DNA from: Bagarius yarrelli
Lineage: Eukaryota > Chordata > Actinopteri > Siluriformes > Sisoridae
Direction of reading: 5' to 3'
NCBI GenBank assembly: GCA_005784505.1
Contig: VCAZ01000003.1
Span: 1,027,268-1,091,267 of the forward strand
Length of the DNA stretch: 64,000 nucleotides
Shown one piece after another: positions 33,435-45,110 of this stretch. Within the stretch, counting starts at the first letter, position 1, and the number at the start of each line of letters is the position of its first letter. The notes below the pieces were generated by a model, which did not search any database, had not been told where the DNA came from, and saw only the letters and a list, made by a program, of their open reading frames with translations. Made by a program: the position numbers and the translations under genes.

Positions 33435-33578
33435 TGGTAGCGCAGTGATTAAGGTGTTGGACCTACAGGCTGCCACTCTTGGGCTCCTGAGCAAGGCCCT
33501 TAACCCCTAATTGCTCAATTGTATAAAAGAGATAAATGTAAATTGCTCTGGATTAGGGTGTCTGCCATAAACGTGAAT
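33435..33578 (+). mobile_element. SINE family A inserted in T2
   Basis: 'ggtagcgcagtgattaaggt' to 'gggtgtctgccataaacg', splitting the 'ctttggaatg / aactggaacc' join of the Tc1-like element. The B box is deleted. Confidence 0.84.
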
Positions 33579-33776
33579 CTAACTGGAACCTTGACAGCAC
33601 CACATACCTGACATTAGGGTCTGATCTCACTAATCTTATTGTAGCTGAATGAACACATATATTTTACATGCAAGCTAAAAAATTGTAGTGAAAAAACTTA
33701 GTAGAAAAGTGAGAAGGTTTAAAATGATATATGTTTGGGATGGTCAGTTGTCCACAAACTTTTGGCAATATAGTAT
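33579..33776 (+). mobile_element. Tc1-like remnant T2, right part
   Basis: 'gacattagggtctgatctca', 'gtagctgaatgaacaca' and the terminal 'gtccacaaacttttggcaat' complete the element. No intact transposase frame. Confidence 0.75.
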
Positions 33777-34583
33777 ATAGCGTATGTAGTCAATTGTCAA
33801 AGGCTTTTACTGACAAACTGGCTTTTACTTTAGAAAAGAAGGAAAAAATCCCTTAAAAGAAAACCGTCATTTTTTTATTCAGTAAAACAAACTGCAAAAA
33901 AACTCCTTCAAAACATGAGACCAATAACTGAGCAATAAATAAAGACTATAAATCCATAGTGCAATGTGGCCGAGTTTCTTTTCACTCGTTACATCTTTCA
34001 GTTTGTATTGCAATAAAATGACATGAGAAACCTGGTATTTTTGTAGGACCCAGTGGCTTCGGACATTAAAAAAAAACAAACCTTCAGGGAGGCTGAACTT
34101 TTGCTCTTAATCCAGGGTTTGTGTTTGTTTTTGCCACTAACTATCACCAACTTACCCAGCAGTATACATTATTGTTTGGCTAGAAAATGTTTTCTGTGAT
34201 GCTTTTGACCTGGAACAGTAATCCAGTCTTTAAACCTTCGTCTGGCCACCAGACTGTAAAGTATATAATTAGGTAAGTTGGTTGTTTTTCAGTGAACATC
34301 ACTGGTAGGTATTATTGCATATAATAGTGTTAATTAGAAAAGGAAATGAACAAAGTCATTCCTAAATCAGGAATATATTCAGGAGGATGTATGAGGTTTG
34401 TATGTTTGCCCTCGCACAGATGGTATCTAAGAAACGGGTGAGGCTCTGTGGAACAAACACAAAGAGCAAACACACAAACATTCCTGACCCCAGAGACACC
34501 CATCCATCTCCCCCTAATCACTGCTCTCAGACAATGTGACCCCAGTGATGCGGCTCTAAAACTATGGCCGTGGAGTGTGTATT
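33777..34583. other. No gene recognised
   Basis: Chance frames of 66-97 codons on the minus strand, one driven by the CA tract. Confidence 0.5.
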
Positions 34584-34609
34584 CCACACACACACACACA
34601 CACACACAC
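34584..34609. repeat. (CA)n microsatellite
   Basis: About twelve CA units; its translation gives Thr/His on one strand and Val/Cys on the other. Confidence 0.95.
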
Positions 34610-34959
34610 TTGCACACCCACACCTACGTTTGTCTTACATCACTGTGTGAAGCTTAAATAGAGAAAATAGACCACGGCTGTGAAACAATGCCTTATTTAT
34701 CGCTTCAAGTATCCTGGTTTAAACTCAGGTTTTAATTAAAAATAAATAAAACACTTTGAGCCGACGACTTAAAAAAAACGTGCCGGGTGAACTCAGCATA
34801 AGGATAACCAGTGAACCTGAAGTGCTTGAATTGCAAAGTCTTTTGGTTTAAAGCCCTTTTTTGGCAAAAACTGTGCCTCACATTGGTATCTGTGTTTATC
34901 TGACCAAATGTATTCAGGGCTTAGGAGCACAAATGCTTAAAATGGTTGCGACTCTGGGT

Positions 34960-35112
34960 TAGAAGATGAGGTTTAAAGCCCCTACACTGCCAAGCTGCTA
35001 GTGTTGGGTCCCTGAGCAAGGCCCCTAACCCTCTCTGCAACAGGGGCAATGGATCATGGCTGACCCTGCGCTAATGTATTAAATGTAAATGTATTAAATG
35101 TATAATGTAATA
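34960..35112 (+). mobile_element. SINE family B, truncated at both ends
   Basis: 'ccaagctgctagtgttgggt', 'gagcaaggcccctaaccctc' and 'catggctgaccctgcgct' identify family B; it then runs into an 'aatgtattaaatg' repeat instead of the usual tail. Confidence 0.72.
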
Positions 35113-35657
35113 AATACTTTACCTTAAGTAATAAATCAAGGGGGGACTTTTTCACTTGATTTTGTTAGAAAAAAGCTACAATTGCTATAATAAAAAAAAA
35201 GGAAAATGTTTCCTTGTGGGGACCAGACTAATGTCCCTATAATGTCAAAAGTTAGATAGTTTTATTTATTTTATGAAACTATATGGCCCAAAGCAAGATA
35301 TTTAAACCTAGCGACTCTTACACATGTTTAACGTTAACGTTAACTATTTATTCTTTTTTATAAATAAATGCTGCAGTTTTTTTTAAAGATATTTTTTTAC
35401 ATTTTTTATTATTATTATGTTCACCAGTGAAAAGTTACCGAAAAAGGTATTCGGTCCATAGCAAAATGTTTAAACATTGCCACACACTCAAACACACACA
35501 CACACACTCACAGGCATGAAGTGTATTATCTAAAGCAGTGACAATTATCTCTTATCAGTGACTGTGCTGTTTGTTGGTGTCTTGAAGCTTGGTTCTGCAA
35601 CTTAGTGTCATCTGGTTAAAGGCAAATAGGATAACCTTTGCATATCATTTATTCCTG

Positions 35658-35660
<3 letters not shown>
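35113..35660. other. AT-rich sequence, nothing recognised
   Basis: Short (CA)n near 35,495; no exon. Confidence 0.5.
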
Positions 35661-35688
<28 letters not shown>

Positions 35689-35689
35689 C
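35661..35689. repeat. (TC)n microsatellite
   Basis: Fourteen TC units. Confidence 0.95.
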
Positions 35690-35739
35690 AATTTCTTGGT
35701 GGAAATATACTGTTATAGTCTTCCCCCACCTTCCCAACC

Positions 35740-36010
35740 CATCATCACCGAGTTGGCAAAAGCCACATCAGAAAATATTTTCAAAATGTCTGCATGCAGC
35801 TGTGCCTCCCATTTGTCAAATCATGAGTTTGGCTGGCGGAAGTCTCTGGCCCGAGCGCCGCTCTGATTACAGGGCTCAACGCGGCGGCGATATCGCTGTA
35901 GCCACACACGTCTCTCTCTCTCGTGAGTTAAGCACTCACCATGTGGGAGGGAGTGGGTTCTCCTGCTCCCAAAATACACAAATCTGTCTGGATTTCATCA
36001 ACAAATTGCT
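35740..36010. other. Candidate conserved non-coding island
   Basis: GC-rich for this window, with CpG ('ggcccgagcgccgctctgat', 'aacgcggcggcgatatcgct'). A 141-codon frame (35,589-36,014) crosses it but begins in the TC tract and lacks a domain, so an exon is not supported. Confidence 0.28.
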
Positions 36011-37269
36011 GTAGCATTGTTGCAGCTCGTACATATTTCTGGCTCACACTTGTATAATCTGTAATGTCGCCTCGGGTCGAGTTGTAGGCAGTATGTAATA
36101 AAACTTAGGTAAACATAGACTTGTTGACAGAGATGCGATTTTAGCACTCTCTGTCATGCTAGCAATCGAATTTCCCAATATTCGTCCTCTATATTTATGC
36201 AGTCTTCATAGGCCAGAAACAGTCCATTCGGGTCATAAATTAGCACATCCTGTGGCAAAAGGATAAATAGGGTGTAAGGAAAGGCTATGTTTAGCGGTTA
36301 GCTATCCTCAGTAGGAGTGATTTATACTTAGCGGAGGAGTAAATTGCATTCCTCACACTGTTTAAAGAGTTATTATTCTCTCACTGTCCTCTCACTTGCT
36401 GGCTGTGAAAACAAAATATGATGTACATACAAGCTAACAGCCAAACAAGTCATACACACACCCTGCTGCGTCACAGGCTGTAAAAAAAAAAATTATATAA
36501 ACATGACCTTCATGAACAAACATTCCCCTTCAGAGTCAACACATACCTGTATGCTCTCCCATTAATATTCAAATTAATAGTGATAATAAATATATAATTA
36601 TACATTTTATCTACTAGCTAACCTCTGCTACCCATTACTGTCGCTAAAAATGTAAAGCTACGTACATAGTGCTAATAGCTATAACAACACTTACAATCAC
36701 TGTACATATGGGTGTAAATCTATTTATATGGAGGAATCACTGTTAAAGGTTATAAATTCTCTCATTTTCTATGTCAGTCTAACAAACCTGCCCTTTGTGC
36801 TATCAGCAATAAGCTAACTAGCCTAAATTTATATTGACCTAAGTACACCCAATTATGCTAACATTTCTTTATAGCATTTTCTGTCATGGTTAATTTTACG
36901 TGTAGGCAGTTTTAATTTACTAAAAAAATAGAACTGGCTAATAAGAATTATCTAAGAGCTAGCTAGCTAAAACATTACCTAGCTATCTTGCTAGTGCATT
37001 TGAAAATTTTGTCATAAATAATTTTATCTACATACACTTTTTCCACAAAAGTGCAAAACACAGAACAAACTAGCTAGACTTGCTTCCTTTGTGATCGTAT
37101 TAACTAAGACCTAGTTAGCTAAAACTCCCCTTTTGATATGTACTCAAACTAGCTAGCTAATGCATTACCTTGTCAGCTAACGTATCTTGCTTCTAGCAAA
37201 TTTTGACAGGGTTCATTTTATTTTAGTTTCTACCAATTATTTTATGCTTCCTAGTAAAAAATACTTTAT
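36011..37269. other. AT-rich DNA enriched in AGCTAGCTA-type words
   Basis: 'agctagctaaaacattacc', 'aaactagctagctaatgcat' and similar words recur between about 36,600 and 37,200 without forming a tandem array. No exon was seen. Confidence 0.5.
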
Positions 37270-37675
37270 GCAAAAAGAAATAATACAGAACACTGTACAG
37301 AACGTTGAATTAAATAGCGCTGACCAGATTACAAAAATGTGCAAATAAGGAATGTGCAAGTAAACAGCAAGATTATTATACAAACAGCATTAAAAGTGAC
37401 CGTGCTAAACGAAAAGTATTTTTGTGTTTACGTGTTGTTGTAAACATCGATTGTGTTGAGTATGTAGTTTAGTTTAGGTTAGGTAGTTTAGTTCAGTTCA
37501 GTGTGCTGAGGAGCCTGATGGCTTGCGGTAAAAAATTGTTACACATTCGGGTTGTGAGGGCCTGAATGCTCCGGTACCTTATTCCAGCTGGCAGGAGTGT
37601 GAAGAGTGTGTGTGAGGGGTGTGTAGGGTCCTCCACAATGCTCTTAGCTTTGCGGATGCAGCGTGAGCTAATTAA
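37270..37675 (+). repeat. Common teleost interspersed repeat, class unassigned
   Basis: The phrases 'gaggagcctgatggcttgcg', 'gcctgaatgctccggtacct', 'tggcaggagtgtgaagagtg' and 'tcctccacaatgctcttagc' belong to a repeat I remember from many fish genomes. The 84-codon frame starting at 37,566 lies in it and is not a gene. Whether it derives from a LINE or a DNA element is unclear. Confidence 0.55.
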
Positions 37676-38644
37676 ACAGCTAATTAAACAGAAACAGGAA
37701 ATTGTTTCGAATCTAACGGAAGCATATCGGAAACTATATACAACACTAATTACTACTAAAACTAAATTAATTAAAGCTAAACTTATCCGAATATTACAGA
37801 AATGTAACTTGAATCCTTAATTCAAGGATTTATTTTTATTTATTTTTTTTTTTATTCAAAAACATTTAGTCCTAGTATGAACTTTTCACTCGACGATTTA
37901 TGACTCTCATTTCCTCGTTCTATTTGTATGTGGTCGACCTTTAAACTCTGGAAGGAACATTTCAATTTCTCAGCTAGGGCTGTCATTTTTTTTCTTTTCT
38001 GTCAGATTGGTGTAATTTATGGAAAAGCTGCTAGCTTAGTGAAAGCTCTGTTATCAAAGAGGCTACATGTAGTGCTGGGGTTATCAGGCTGTTTCTCATG
38101 ACTTAACTAAGGTCAAGCAATTATTCAGTGAATGAATGAATAATCAACCTTCCAACATATGGGACACATTAAGATTGCATAGGTGTCAGCGGCGGCCATG
38201 TCAATCATCCAGTATCTATCTTTAAGTCTTCACAATGTGAGGTAACGATAGAAAAAAAATGAAGGACTAAGAAAGTGCAATTTATTTTATTTTATATTAA
38301 CTATAAAACAGTGTGAACAGTTATATATTTCTGTGTGTATATTGTTGGTGCTTTTTTTTCTGGTCGGATTTGGTTGCTCGTTCGAGCCTCATGAATGATT
38401 GAAAGCAAGCAAAGCAGGAAGCTCTCATAAATAAACACACGTCTGTTCTTCTCAGTGGCTGGGATCGAGTGCTACGATACAGTGCAGGAAACACACACTC
38501 TGGCGGGCAGGAAGGGTTTCTCTCTGGCTTCCTCTCAAATTAAAGCTTTCACACTGTGTTAATGCACTGGATATTATTTTCATGCCGGGACTGGCGATGA
38601 TGCATTCTGGATAGAGTTCGAGAACCTCTTTATGCGTCGCTCAT
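37676..38644. other. No gene recognised
   Basis: A small duplication 'agctaattaaacagctaat' at about 37,667; the stretch at 38,370-38,620 is better balanced but unassigned. Confidence 0.45.
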
Positions 38645-38645
38645 A

Positions 38646-38676
<31 letters not shown>

Positions 38677-38679
38677 TGT

Positions 38680-38720
<41 letters not shown>

Positions 38721-38799
38721 AAAGAGAGAGAGGGATAGTAAGAGAATGGCAGAAAGCGGGAGAAAGAGATGGTTATTAAAGCATGAGTTTATTTTTTAC

Positions 38800-38836
<37 letters not shown>

Positions 38837-38982
38837 ACAAAGCAAAGCAGAGCGCAAGTGCACCTTCAAACCTGTGCATATTCCCTCCATCTACATAATG
38901 TACCATGCATGTGGAAGTGCACCTCACAGCACTCTATCTACTCTCTCTCTCTCTCTCTCTCTTAAACACACACACACACACA
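38645..38982. repeat. Microsatellite cluster (TG, AG, CA, CT, CA)
   Basis: Five dinucleotide tracts in 340 bp: TG at 38,645-38,680, AG at 38,681-38,716, CA at 38,804-38,840, CT at 38,939-38,962 and CA at 38,966-38,982. The TG tract and the CA tracts are complementary. All overlapping frames are low-complexity artefacts. Confidence 0.95.
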
Positions 38983-39512
38983 TCCTCACACTATTTCAGT
39001 CAGTCAGCTTGCACTATGTGCCTTGACTGCAAACAGCGGCTGCATACCGATAAGCAGGTCTCTGGGTGTTCAGCTGTCGAACACTCGTCCTCTACGGTAA
39101 ATAAAATGTCACATTTCATTTTGTCACAATGTACACAGCCAAAACATTCACTTGCACCATCCGTCCATCCACCTGTCTGTTCCCAGCAGCCATAACCTAA
39201 GCTAAGTCAAGGTTGCAAAACTCAGATCCTATTATATTCCTGCTGTTTCCTGGGACATAACAGCTCCATGTTTTTGTTCAAAAGTGCCACATGTTGACCC
39301 CAGGTTCAGACGAAGAGAGTTGTATTTGAAAGCCATACGTCCACATAGGCAACTACTGGAGTAATATTACTTCTCTGAAGTAACACACTGCAAGATATAG
39401 TCCAAGTGAAGTTGGACATCTTGGAATATGCTAACCTTTCCAAAACCACCCCTTCCGAAGGTATGAACTCACTACAACTAGATGACCAGAAACAACCGTA
39501 CTACAATTAATT
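38983..39512. other. No gene recognised
   Basis: Unique-looking DNA; a 96-codon frame starting at 38,905 runs out of the simple repeats and has no domain. Confidence 0.5.
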
Positions 39513-39667
39513 GAAGGTATTTGGCTGATGCCCTTATCCAAACAACATATCTTTTATCTCTTTTATACTACTGAGCAATTCGGGGTTAAGGGCCTTGCTC
39601 AGGGGCCCAGCAGAGGGTTACGTGGTGGTGCTGGGAATCAAACCCTGATCTTCCAACAAGCAGTCCA
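39513..39667 (-). mobile_element. SINE family A, head lost
   Basis: 'gaaggtatttggctgatgcc', 'ggccttgctcaggggcccag' and 'tggtgctgggaatcaaaccc' are present; the head beyond 'agcagtcca' is replaced by dispersed repeat F. Confidence 0.84.
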
Positions 39668-40160
39668 TACATCATGTGTCATTCACTGGTGAGAAAACTT
39701 TATAGTAAAATTAGTAACATTACTAAAATACCAAACATAAAAATATTTCCCAATTACATGCTAGCAAAACACAACAAAATATAATCACACCTTAATCCTA
39801 CCTGTCCAAAAGAAATACTGCAACCATGACTTTTAGACCCTCCAGTGTGTTATAACTCTTTTTTTTGACTTAGTCGTTTCCTTCCACAGTACGTGAATAT
39901 CCTGATGATGTATCCTGTCTGTGCAAACAAGGTGTGTAGTAGGTATGTGTATAGATATGTTGACAGACAGGTAGAGAAACCCATCATACCATTTTTATTG
40001 GACAAACATTTCTCGGTCCTACACCTTCCACAATATATCTAAATACGTGTAAATACATTAAGATCACTTCATTTAATGATCGGGATGTGAAGAGACCATC
40101 AACCAGCTGAACAAAAAAGTTTCTAAAGACAATCACTTATTGTACCTTTGATACTACAGC
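39668..40160. repeat. Dispersed repeat F, copy 2
   Basis: Collinear with 14,126-14,640 in the same orientation but with many substitutions and indels. It starts exactly where the preceding SINE ends, which suggests one inserted into or beside the other. Confidence 0.75.
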
Positions 40161-41382
40161 CAAAAAAACCACTTTAAACTCCATACCTCCAACCTTGTCG
40201 CAAACTAGGTGGGGAAGGGGAGGTTTTTGTTTCACAACACAAGTGTTAGCATAAACGCTAACAATATTAGCATCAATGAGGCAGATTTAGATCTAATCTG
40301 ACCTTGAAGATATTCCAAATCTACAAAGCTAAATTTCTATTGAGGATCCATCCCACGTATTGTTGTTTCTAATAGTACACCCTTAACGGTTTGTTCTTTC
40401 TGTGTGTGTTAATGTCAAATTTGGATCCGCGTGACCTGATTACTTAAGAATGATCAGCAGTTTGTCTGACAGTTGTCTGACTTGAGTGATAACTCATGAC
40501 CAACAGCTCTGTCATACAGTATAATTATAAAATAGTGATATGGCTGCTCTATGATTATATGTTCTTTGAACCAACACAGCAATTAAAAACATGACAAACA
40601 TCAATTTCACAATTATTAACCCCTTAAACTCCTAGGAAACTTTTTTGGGTTATGATATATATGCGTTTCTTTCAGTGTAATTGATTTATAATAATAATAA
40701 TAATAATAATAACATCGCAATAATTTTAATACCCGCATCTTGCAGACAAGGATTTATATGTTTTACATTGCATTGCTTATAAAGTACTGTTGGGCATGAT
40801 TTATTGTACAGTCAGTAAAAAAAACTAGGACGCGAAGTCTGGCAACGATCAACACTAAATTAACGATCTTGGTTTCTTGCCATATGACTAAAATTAAACT
40901 TTTATCCACTAGACTGAACATAAAGACTTTTATTGACAACTCATAAACCTGAATAATTTATGTGCACACAGTAAGCTATAAAGATGCAAATAAATCTAAT
41001 ACATATATACCCATGACATCGCAAAAAAATAAGTCTCAGAAACTTGATGAGAACTGTTGTCTATTGACGTATTATTTATATAAATAAATATGGAATCTAA
41101 ATACATGCGTTAAAGGCTGATCAGTATATCTAAAGTCCCTATAGTGTAAGAAAATGTGTGTGTGTGTGTCCAGTTTACTGTGTTTTTCACCTACATTTGT
41201 CCCTGGAACACTTTTGGCTTCCTGTGAGTAGCCTTTAGGGTAATTTAGAAAATGGATGGATTATTAAATTAAACAAAGTGGCCAAACCTATACCACCAGT
41301 GCCATTCTCACTAGTCAGTTACTTTAAATAGTTTAAAACTATCATTTTTGGTATTGTGAGATACATGCAACATACAATAGAG
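40161..41382. other. AT-rich sequence with (TAA)n at 40,689-40,712
   Basis: A perfect ATA/TAA triplet run of eight units is the only clear feature. Confidence 0.6.
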
Positions 41383-41628
41383 CCAGTGGTGGTGGCTCAA
41401 ATGGTTAAGGCGCTAAATTGTTGATTGGAAGACCTCGGTTTAAGCTCCACCACCACCACCAGTCAGCCACTTTTGGGTCCTTAAGCAAGACCGGTAACCC
41501 CTCCTGCTTCAGGGTGCTGTATCATAGCTGACCCTGTGCTTTGACTCCAACTTTCTAAGATAGAATATGCGAAGAAAAAAATTTCTCTGTGCTGTAGAGT
41601 CTATGTAACAAATAAATACATTTACATA
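41383..41628 (+). mobile_element. SINE family B, near full length
   Basis: 'ggtggtggctcaaatggtta', 'gcttcagggtgctgtatcat', 'agctgaccctgtgctttgac' and the tail 'gtaacaaataaatacattta'. It abuts the Tc1-like element T3. Confidence 0.87.
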
Positions 41629-41944
41629 TATAGACACAATAGTTTGCGACATCTATATGTGTTTTTTGAACATCCTGTTCCAGATTTAGTCTTACTCTTT
41701 CTATAATACTCGTCAGACTTCAGGAAAGATGTATTGTGTAAGTGAAGGTCTGGGGTTGGTGTTTAAGTTGGCTCTTAAGGTGTTTAGTCTGGGATATGTA
41801 AAGGACACTCGAGTTCTTCCACACCAACCAGAACACCAAGACCTGATGGAGATCAGAGACTTTGTGCACAGGGGCATTGTCAAGCTGGAACAACGTTTAT
41901 CTAATTACACAACTTATAAAGACAATCTAGACTGTGTGGTTCTA
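41629..41944 (-). mobile_element. Tc1-like remnant T3, left part
   Basis: It starts with a decayed terminal region ('atatagacacaatagtttgc'), then 'tgttccagatttagtcttac', 'gacactcgagttcttccaca' and the minus-strand DNAPVHK motif ('ttgtgcacaggggcattgtc'). A 96-codon plus-strand frame across it is antisense noise. Confidence 0.78.
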
Positions 41945-42102
41945 CATATATATTTAAATTTACAGCATTTGGCAGACATCCTTATCCACAGCGAGCATTT
42001 ATCTCTTTTATATAACTGAGCAATTAGGGGTTAAAGGCCTTGCTCAGGGACCCAGCAGTGGTAGCAGTACAGCACCTTAACCACTGCACTAGCACTTCCC
42101 CT
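41945..42102 (-). mobile_element. SINE family A inside T3
   Basis: 'aaatttacagcatttggcag' to 'ctgcactagcacttccc'. It is flanked by 'ggttcta' (41,938) and 'ggttctga' (42,103), a likely target duplication. The B-box region is deleted. Confidence 0.87.
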
Positions 42103-42170
42103 GGTTCTGAGTTTGTGGCAACAGTTTGGGAAAGACACATTTGTGGGTGGACTGGAAAGATGTTTATATA
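42103..42170 (-). mobile_element. Tc1-like remnant T3, right part
   Basis: 'gagtttgtggcaacagtttg' followed by 'acacatttgtgggtggactg' is the remainder of the element beyond the SINE. The final inverted repeat is decayed. Confidence 0.7.
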
Positions 42171-42689
42171 TATTTTTTTTACATTATTGAAGCTATATTT
42201 ATCAATATTCATGTAAATCTTGCCATTTATTTTATCCCCTTTTTTTATTCTAATAACGCCTAAATGATAAACCGAATTTATCCTAACTTTGTTGTTTTAA
42301 CAACTGTGTAATTACAAGTAATTAGATGGGTGCAGTATTAAGTAAAAATAAAAGAGATCAACAGTGACCCTAAAAAAGCTTCTCATAGTTAATAGAAAGC
42401 GTTAGTGAAGAAATTAAAAAGAACAATAGCTGAGGATTGTTTGACTTTGTGGCTAATTGGGTAGATTGGTGTAAGATAAGGGAGTGAAGAGATCTAATAA
42501 ACTAGCTACGCCTCCCTGAACAAGTTAATGACGGGGTATCAGAGAAAAGAAATTGCAATTGTTCTTTGTGATAGATTGATTAAAGCAGGTATTTTAGCAT
42601 AAATTGTAGTGATCTCTCTACACTCTAAAGGCTCACTAAAGGCTGTGCTCATTGTGTACGCTAAACTAGCGTGGTGTTATTGTTCTGTC
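42171..42689. other. AT-rich sequence, nothing recognised
   Basis: No exon or repeat family. Confidence 0.5.
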
Positions 42690-43560
42690 AGTGGACCATG
42701 TTTTCCGCTGTGACTTTTTGCCATTTTGTTTAGCTTTGATTCACCGTTACATACTAAACAGATTTCTGACACAAATTGTTACATTGTACCCACGGTCACA
42801 AAGGTTAACGTCATTTAGACCTCCAAACGGCTGCTGGTATCTCGGCTTTGTCTCGAGGTCCTAATTCCTTTATGGCGCAGTGTGAGACCTGCCGAACACG
42901 TTGCTGAATGACGGCCGCCTGAGCTGGTGTGAAAGGGTGCCTGGCTTGTGGGCTGGTGTAGGTCTCAGGGCAGTGAGATGGGAAACATTGAGAGGGGTGG
43001 CCCTGGCAAGACAATGGCCCCAGTGTAGGGTGAGCCAGAAAAACAGGGTCAAGAATCAAAATGCGACTGACATTTGCAGTCAGCAGATTGATACAGCACC
43101 ATTGATTCCCTGCTCCGGACGCCCGTGATCTGAATTGCAAATCGAGCAGTGCTTTGGCCTTTTTGCCATCCGCCAGCCAGGGTGAGGGGTTGTTCCCACA
43201 GTGATCGGCCTCTCGCATCCCTCCCATCTCCCCCTCCCATTCCTTCTTCCCATACTCTCCTCTCTCGTTCCTCCAACCCTCCCCGACTTTCTCTTTCTAT
43301 TGAATTCCTCTCCAATAGACCCCCCCTTTCCTTCTCCCACAGAGCAGCCGGTGCAGTCTCCCAGACTCGAGCCCTCCATAGGGGACACAGCTAGCTCATT
43401 GTTTGTCCCTGTTGAAGGGGGGAGGACAGAAGGACACAGCAGCACTGAGGTACACCAGGCTCTCCTGTCACTGTTCGCAAATGAAACTTAAAAGGGTCCC
43501 CCTTGACTAAAGATTGGGAGGGGGCAGTTAGCCCCATTTAAAGCCCAATTAATGGCCCTC
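42690..43560. other. Candidate conserved non-coding island, CT-rich in the middle
   Basis: The least AT-rich part of the window. Six overlapping frames of 60-138 codons on both strands reflect high GC and a pyrimidine-rich run at about 43,215-43,340, not a gene, since none carries a domain. 'aaagcccaattaatggccct' near 43,541 is a homeodomain-type core. Confidence 0.33.
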
Positions 43561-43979
43561 TCTTTTTAGCTTTCCGTAAGTGGGATTTGTGTGCTTTTTT
43601 TGGCTTTCTCGCTAGAAAAAAGTCAATATGCTCTATTTGTTATAAGCTAAGGTTAAATGGGGCAAATTCAAAAAGTGCTTTTTTTTAAAGACACAGTTCA
43701 CTGAAAACCTTTCTTTTCTTCTTTTAAATACAGCCCTTTTTTTACCGGAACGATAAATCAATTCTGAGAAAGCTTTTGACTTAAGTTCTGTTTACTCGTA
43801 CACTTATGATCCTGTCGCCCCACCTGCAGTCTTCAGTTATCAGCCATGATTGTTTAGAGATCCTGTATTTGCACATACTAGCATGTTACTGGTTTTTATG
43901 ATCTGACAATAAATGTAATAAATGCTAGCAATTCAAAATGGCTTTATAAAACAAGTTTAATGCTTTTTCTTTGTATAAT
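43561..43979. other. No gene recognised
   Basis: T-rich runs around 43,680 and 43,740; otherwise unique. Confidence 0.5.
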
Positions 43980-44222
43980 ATAAATGTTTTTTTTGTCATA
44001 TAGACTCTACAGCATAGTGAAATTTGTTTATTTGCATATCCCATCTCGGAAAGTGGAGGGTCAGCTATGCAACAGTGCCCTTTAAGCTTAAAGGGTTGGT
44101 TCTTGTTCAAGGACCCAACAGTGGTAAAGTGGCAGTTGTCTTCCAATTAACAACTTAGTGCCTCAACCATTTGTCTTCAAATCAAGAACTTAATGTCTTA
44201 ACTATTTGAGCCACCATTGCCC
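43980..44222 (-). mobile_element. SINE family B
   Basis: 'ttttttgtcatatagactct', 'catatcccatctcggaaagt', 'aaggacccaacagtggtaaa'. The head side carries a duplicated 'aacttagtgcctcaaccatt / aacttaatgtcttaactatt' segment. Confidence 0.8.
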
Positions 44223-44879
44223 ATTTTTCCTCCTACAGAAAAATCTGCTAATCTAGTTTATAATTTCTAATATTGTTTTATATCTTATTATATTTAAAAA
44301 TGACTTTTTTACCTCAATATTTGCAATTCATGGAACCTAAATGCAAAATCTATAAAAAAAACTGACAATTTGACAATTGCCCCTGAAGGCTTGATTGTTT
44401 TAAAATGTTTGAGATATATCTATAAAATATATGTGGTCAATGTTTTATAAATCATTAATTAAAATAAAGTTATATAATCTGTTTGGAGCTTAAAAGCCAA
44501 CCCCATTATACGAACAAAGGCTTTTGTACACAAACAAACTGTATCCAGGGGATATTATTGTATTTATTTATATAAAATACACTAATTTACCCAATGACCA
44601 TATAAACTGACACTAATTTGTGGTAGAAATGTGTAAATAACACATCTCTATCAATCTATAACATCTGATATACCAGCATTTAATTATAAAGTTTATATCT
44701 GAGATTGCTTAGGCCTTGATCTGGAAGATGCCATCAAAGCAAAATCCAAGTAGGAAACTTTTGGCTGATAATTGGGTCTGCAGTCTTCAGAAGTCTAAAC
44801 AGGATGTAAGTGTTTAATCCCAGAGAGATTGCTAATCTCATTTTGGCAAACTCTTTTTTTTTAATCACATTTCTGTCTC
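44223..44879. other. AT-rich sequence, nothing recognised
   Basis: Start of the long stretch without recognisable SINEs. Confidence 0.5.
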
Positions 44880-45110
44880 ACGGCTCATTTTAAGGAATGA
44901 CACTGTTTTTCCTGTATCCCGCCTTTATTTTCTGACCCTCCCGAATGCCAGAGGCTGATGTTTGCTATTCCAATCAATTCTTGTGTAGGTCTAAGGCTGG
45001 TTTGGACACCATCGCGGTAAACTTCAATGATTCACCACAACGGCTGGCAAATTGGTGTTTGTGGTAAACACTGATTAACCCATGCAATTCATTAACCCTG
45101 TTCACAAACT
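44880..45110. other. Candidate conserved non-coding island
   Basis: 'tcccgcctttattttctgac', 'ggacaccatcgcggtaaact' and 'cacaacggctggcaaattgg' form a mixed-composition block between AT-rich flanks. Confidence 0.25.

Noticed and set aside
35589..36014. 141-codon open frame as a gene
   Set aside because: It starts upstream of a TC tract, has no domain and no splice context; openness follows from composition.
42811..43227. 138-codon minus-strand frame as a gene
   Set aside because: Several frames on both strands are open here because of high GC; none has a recognisable motif.
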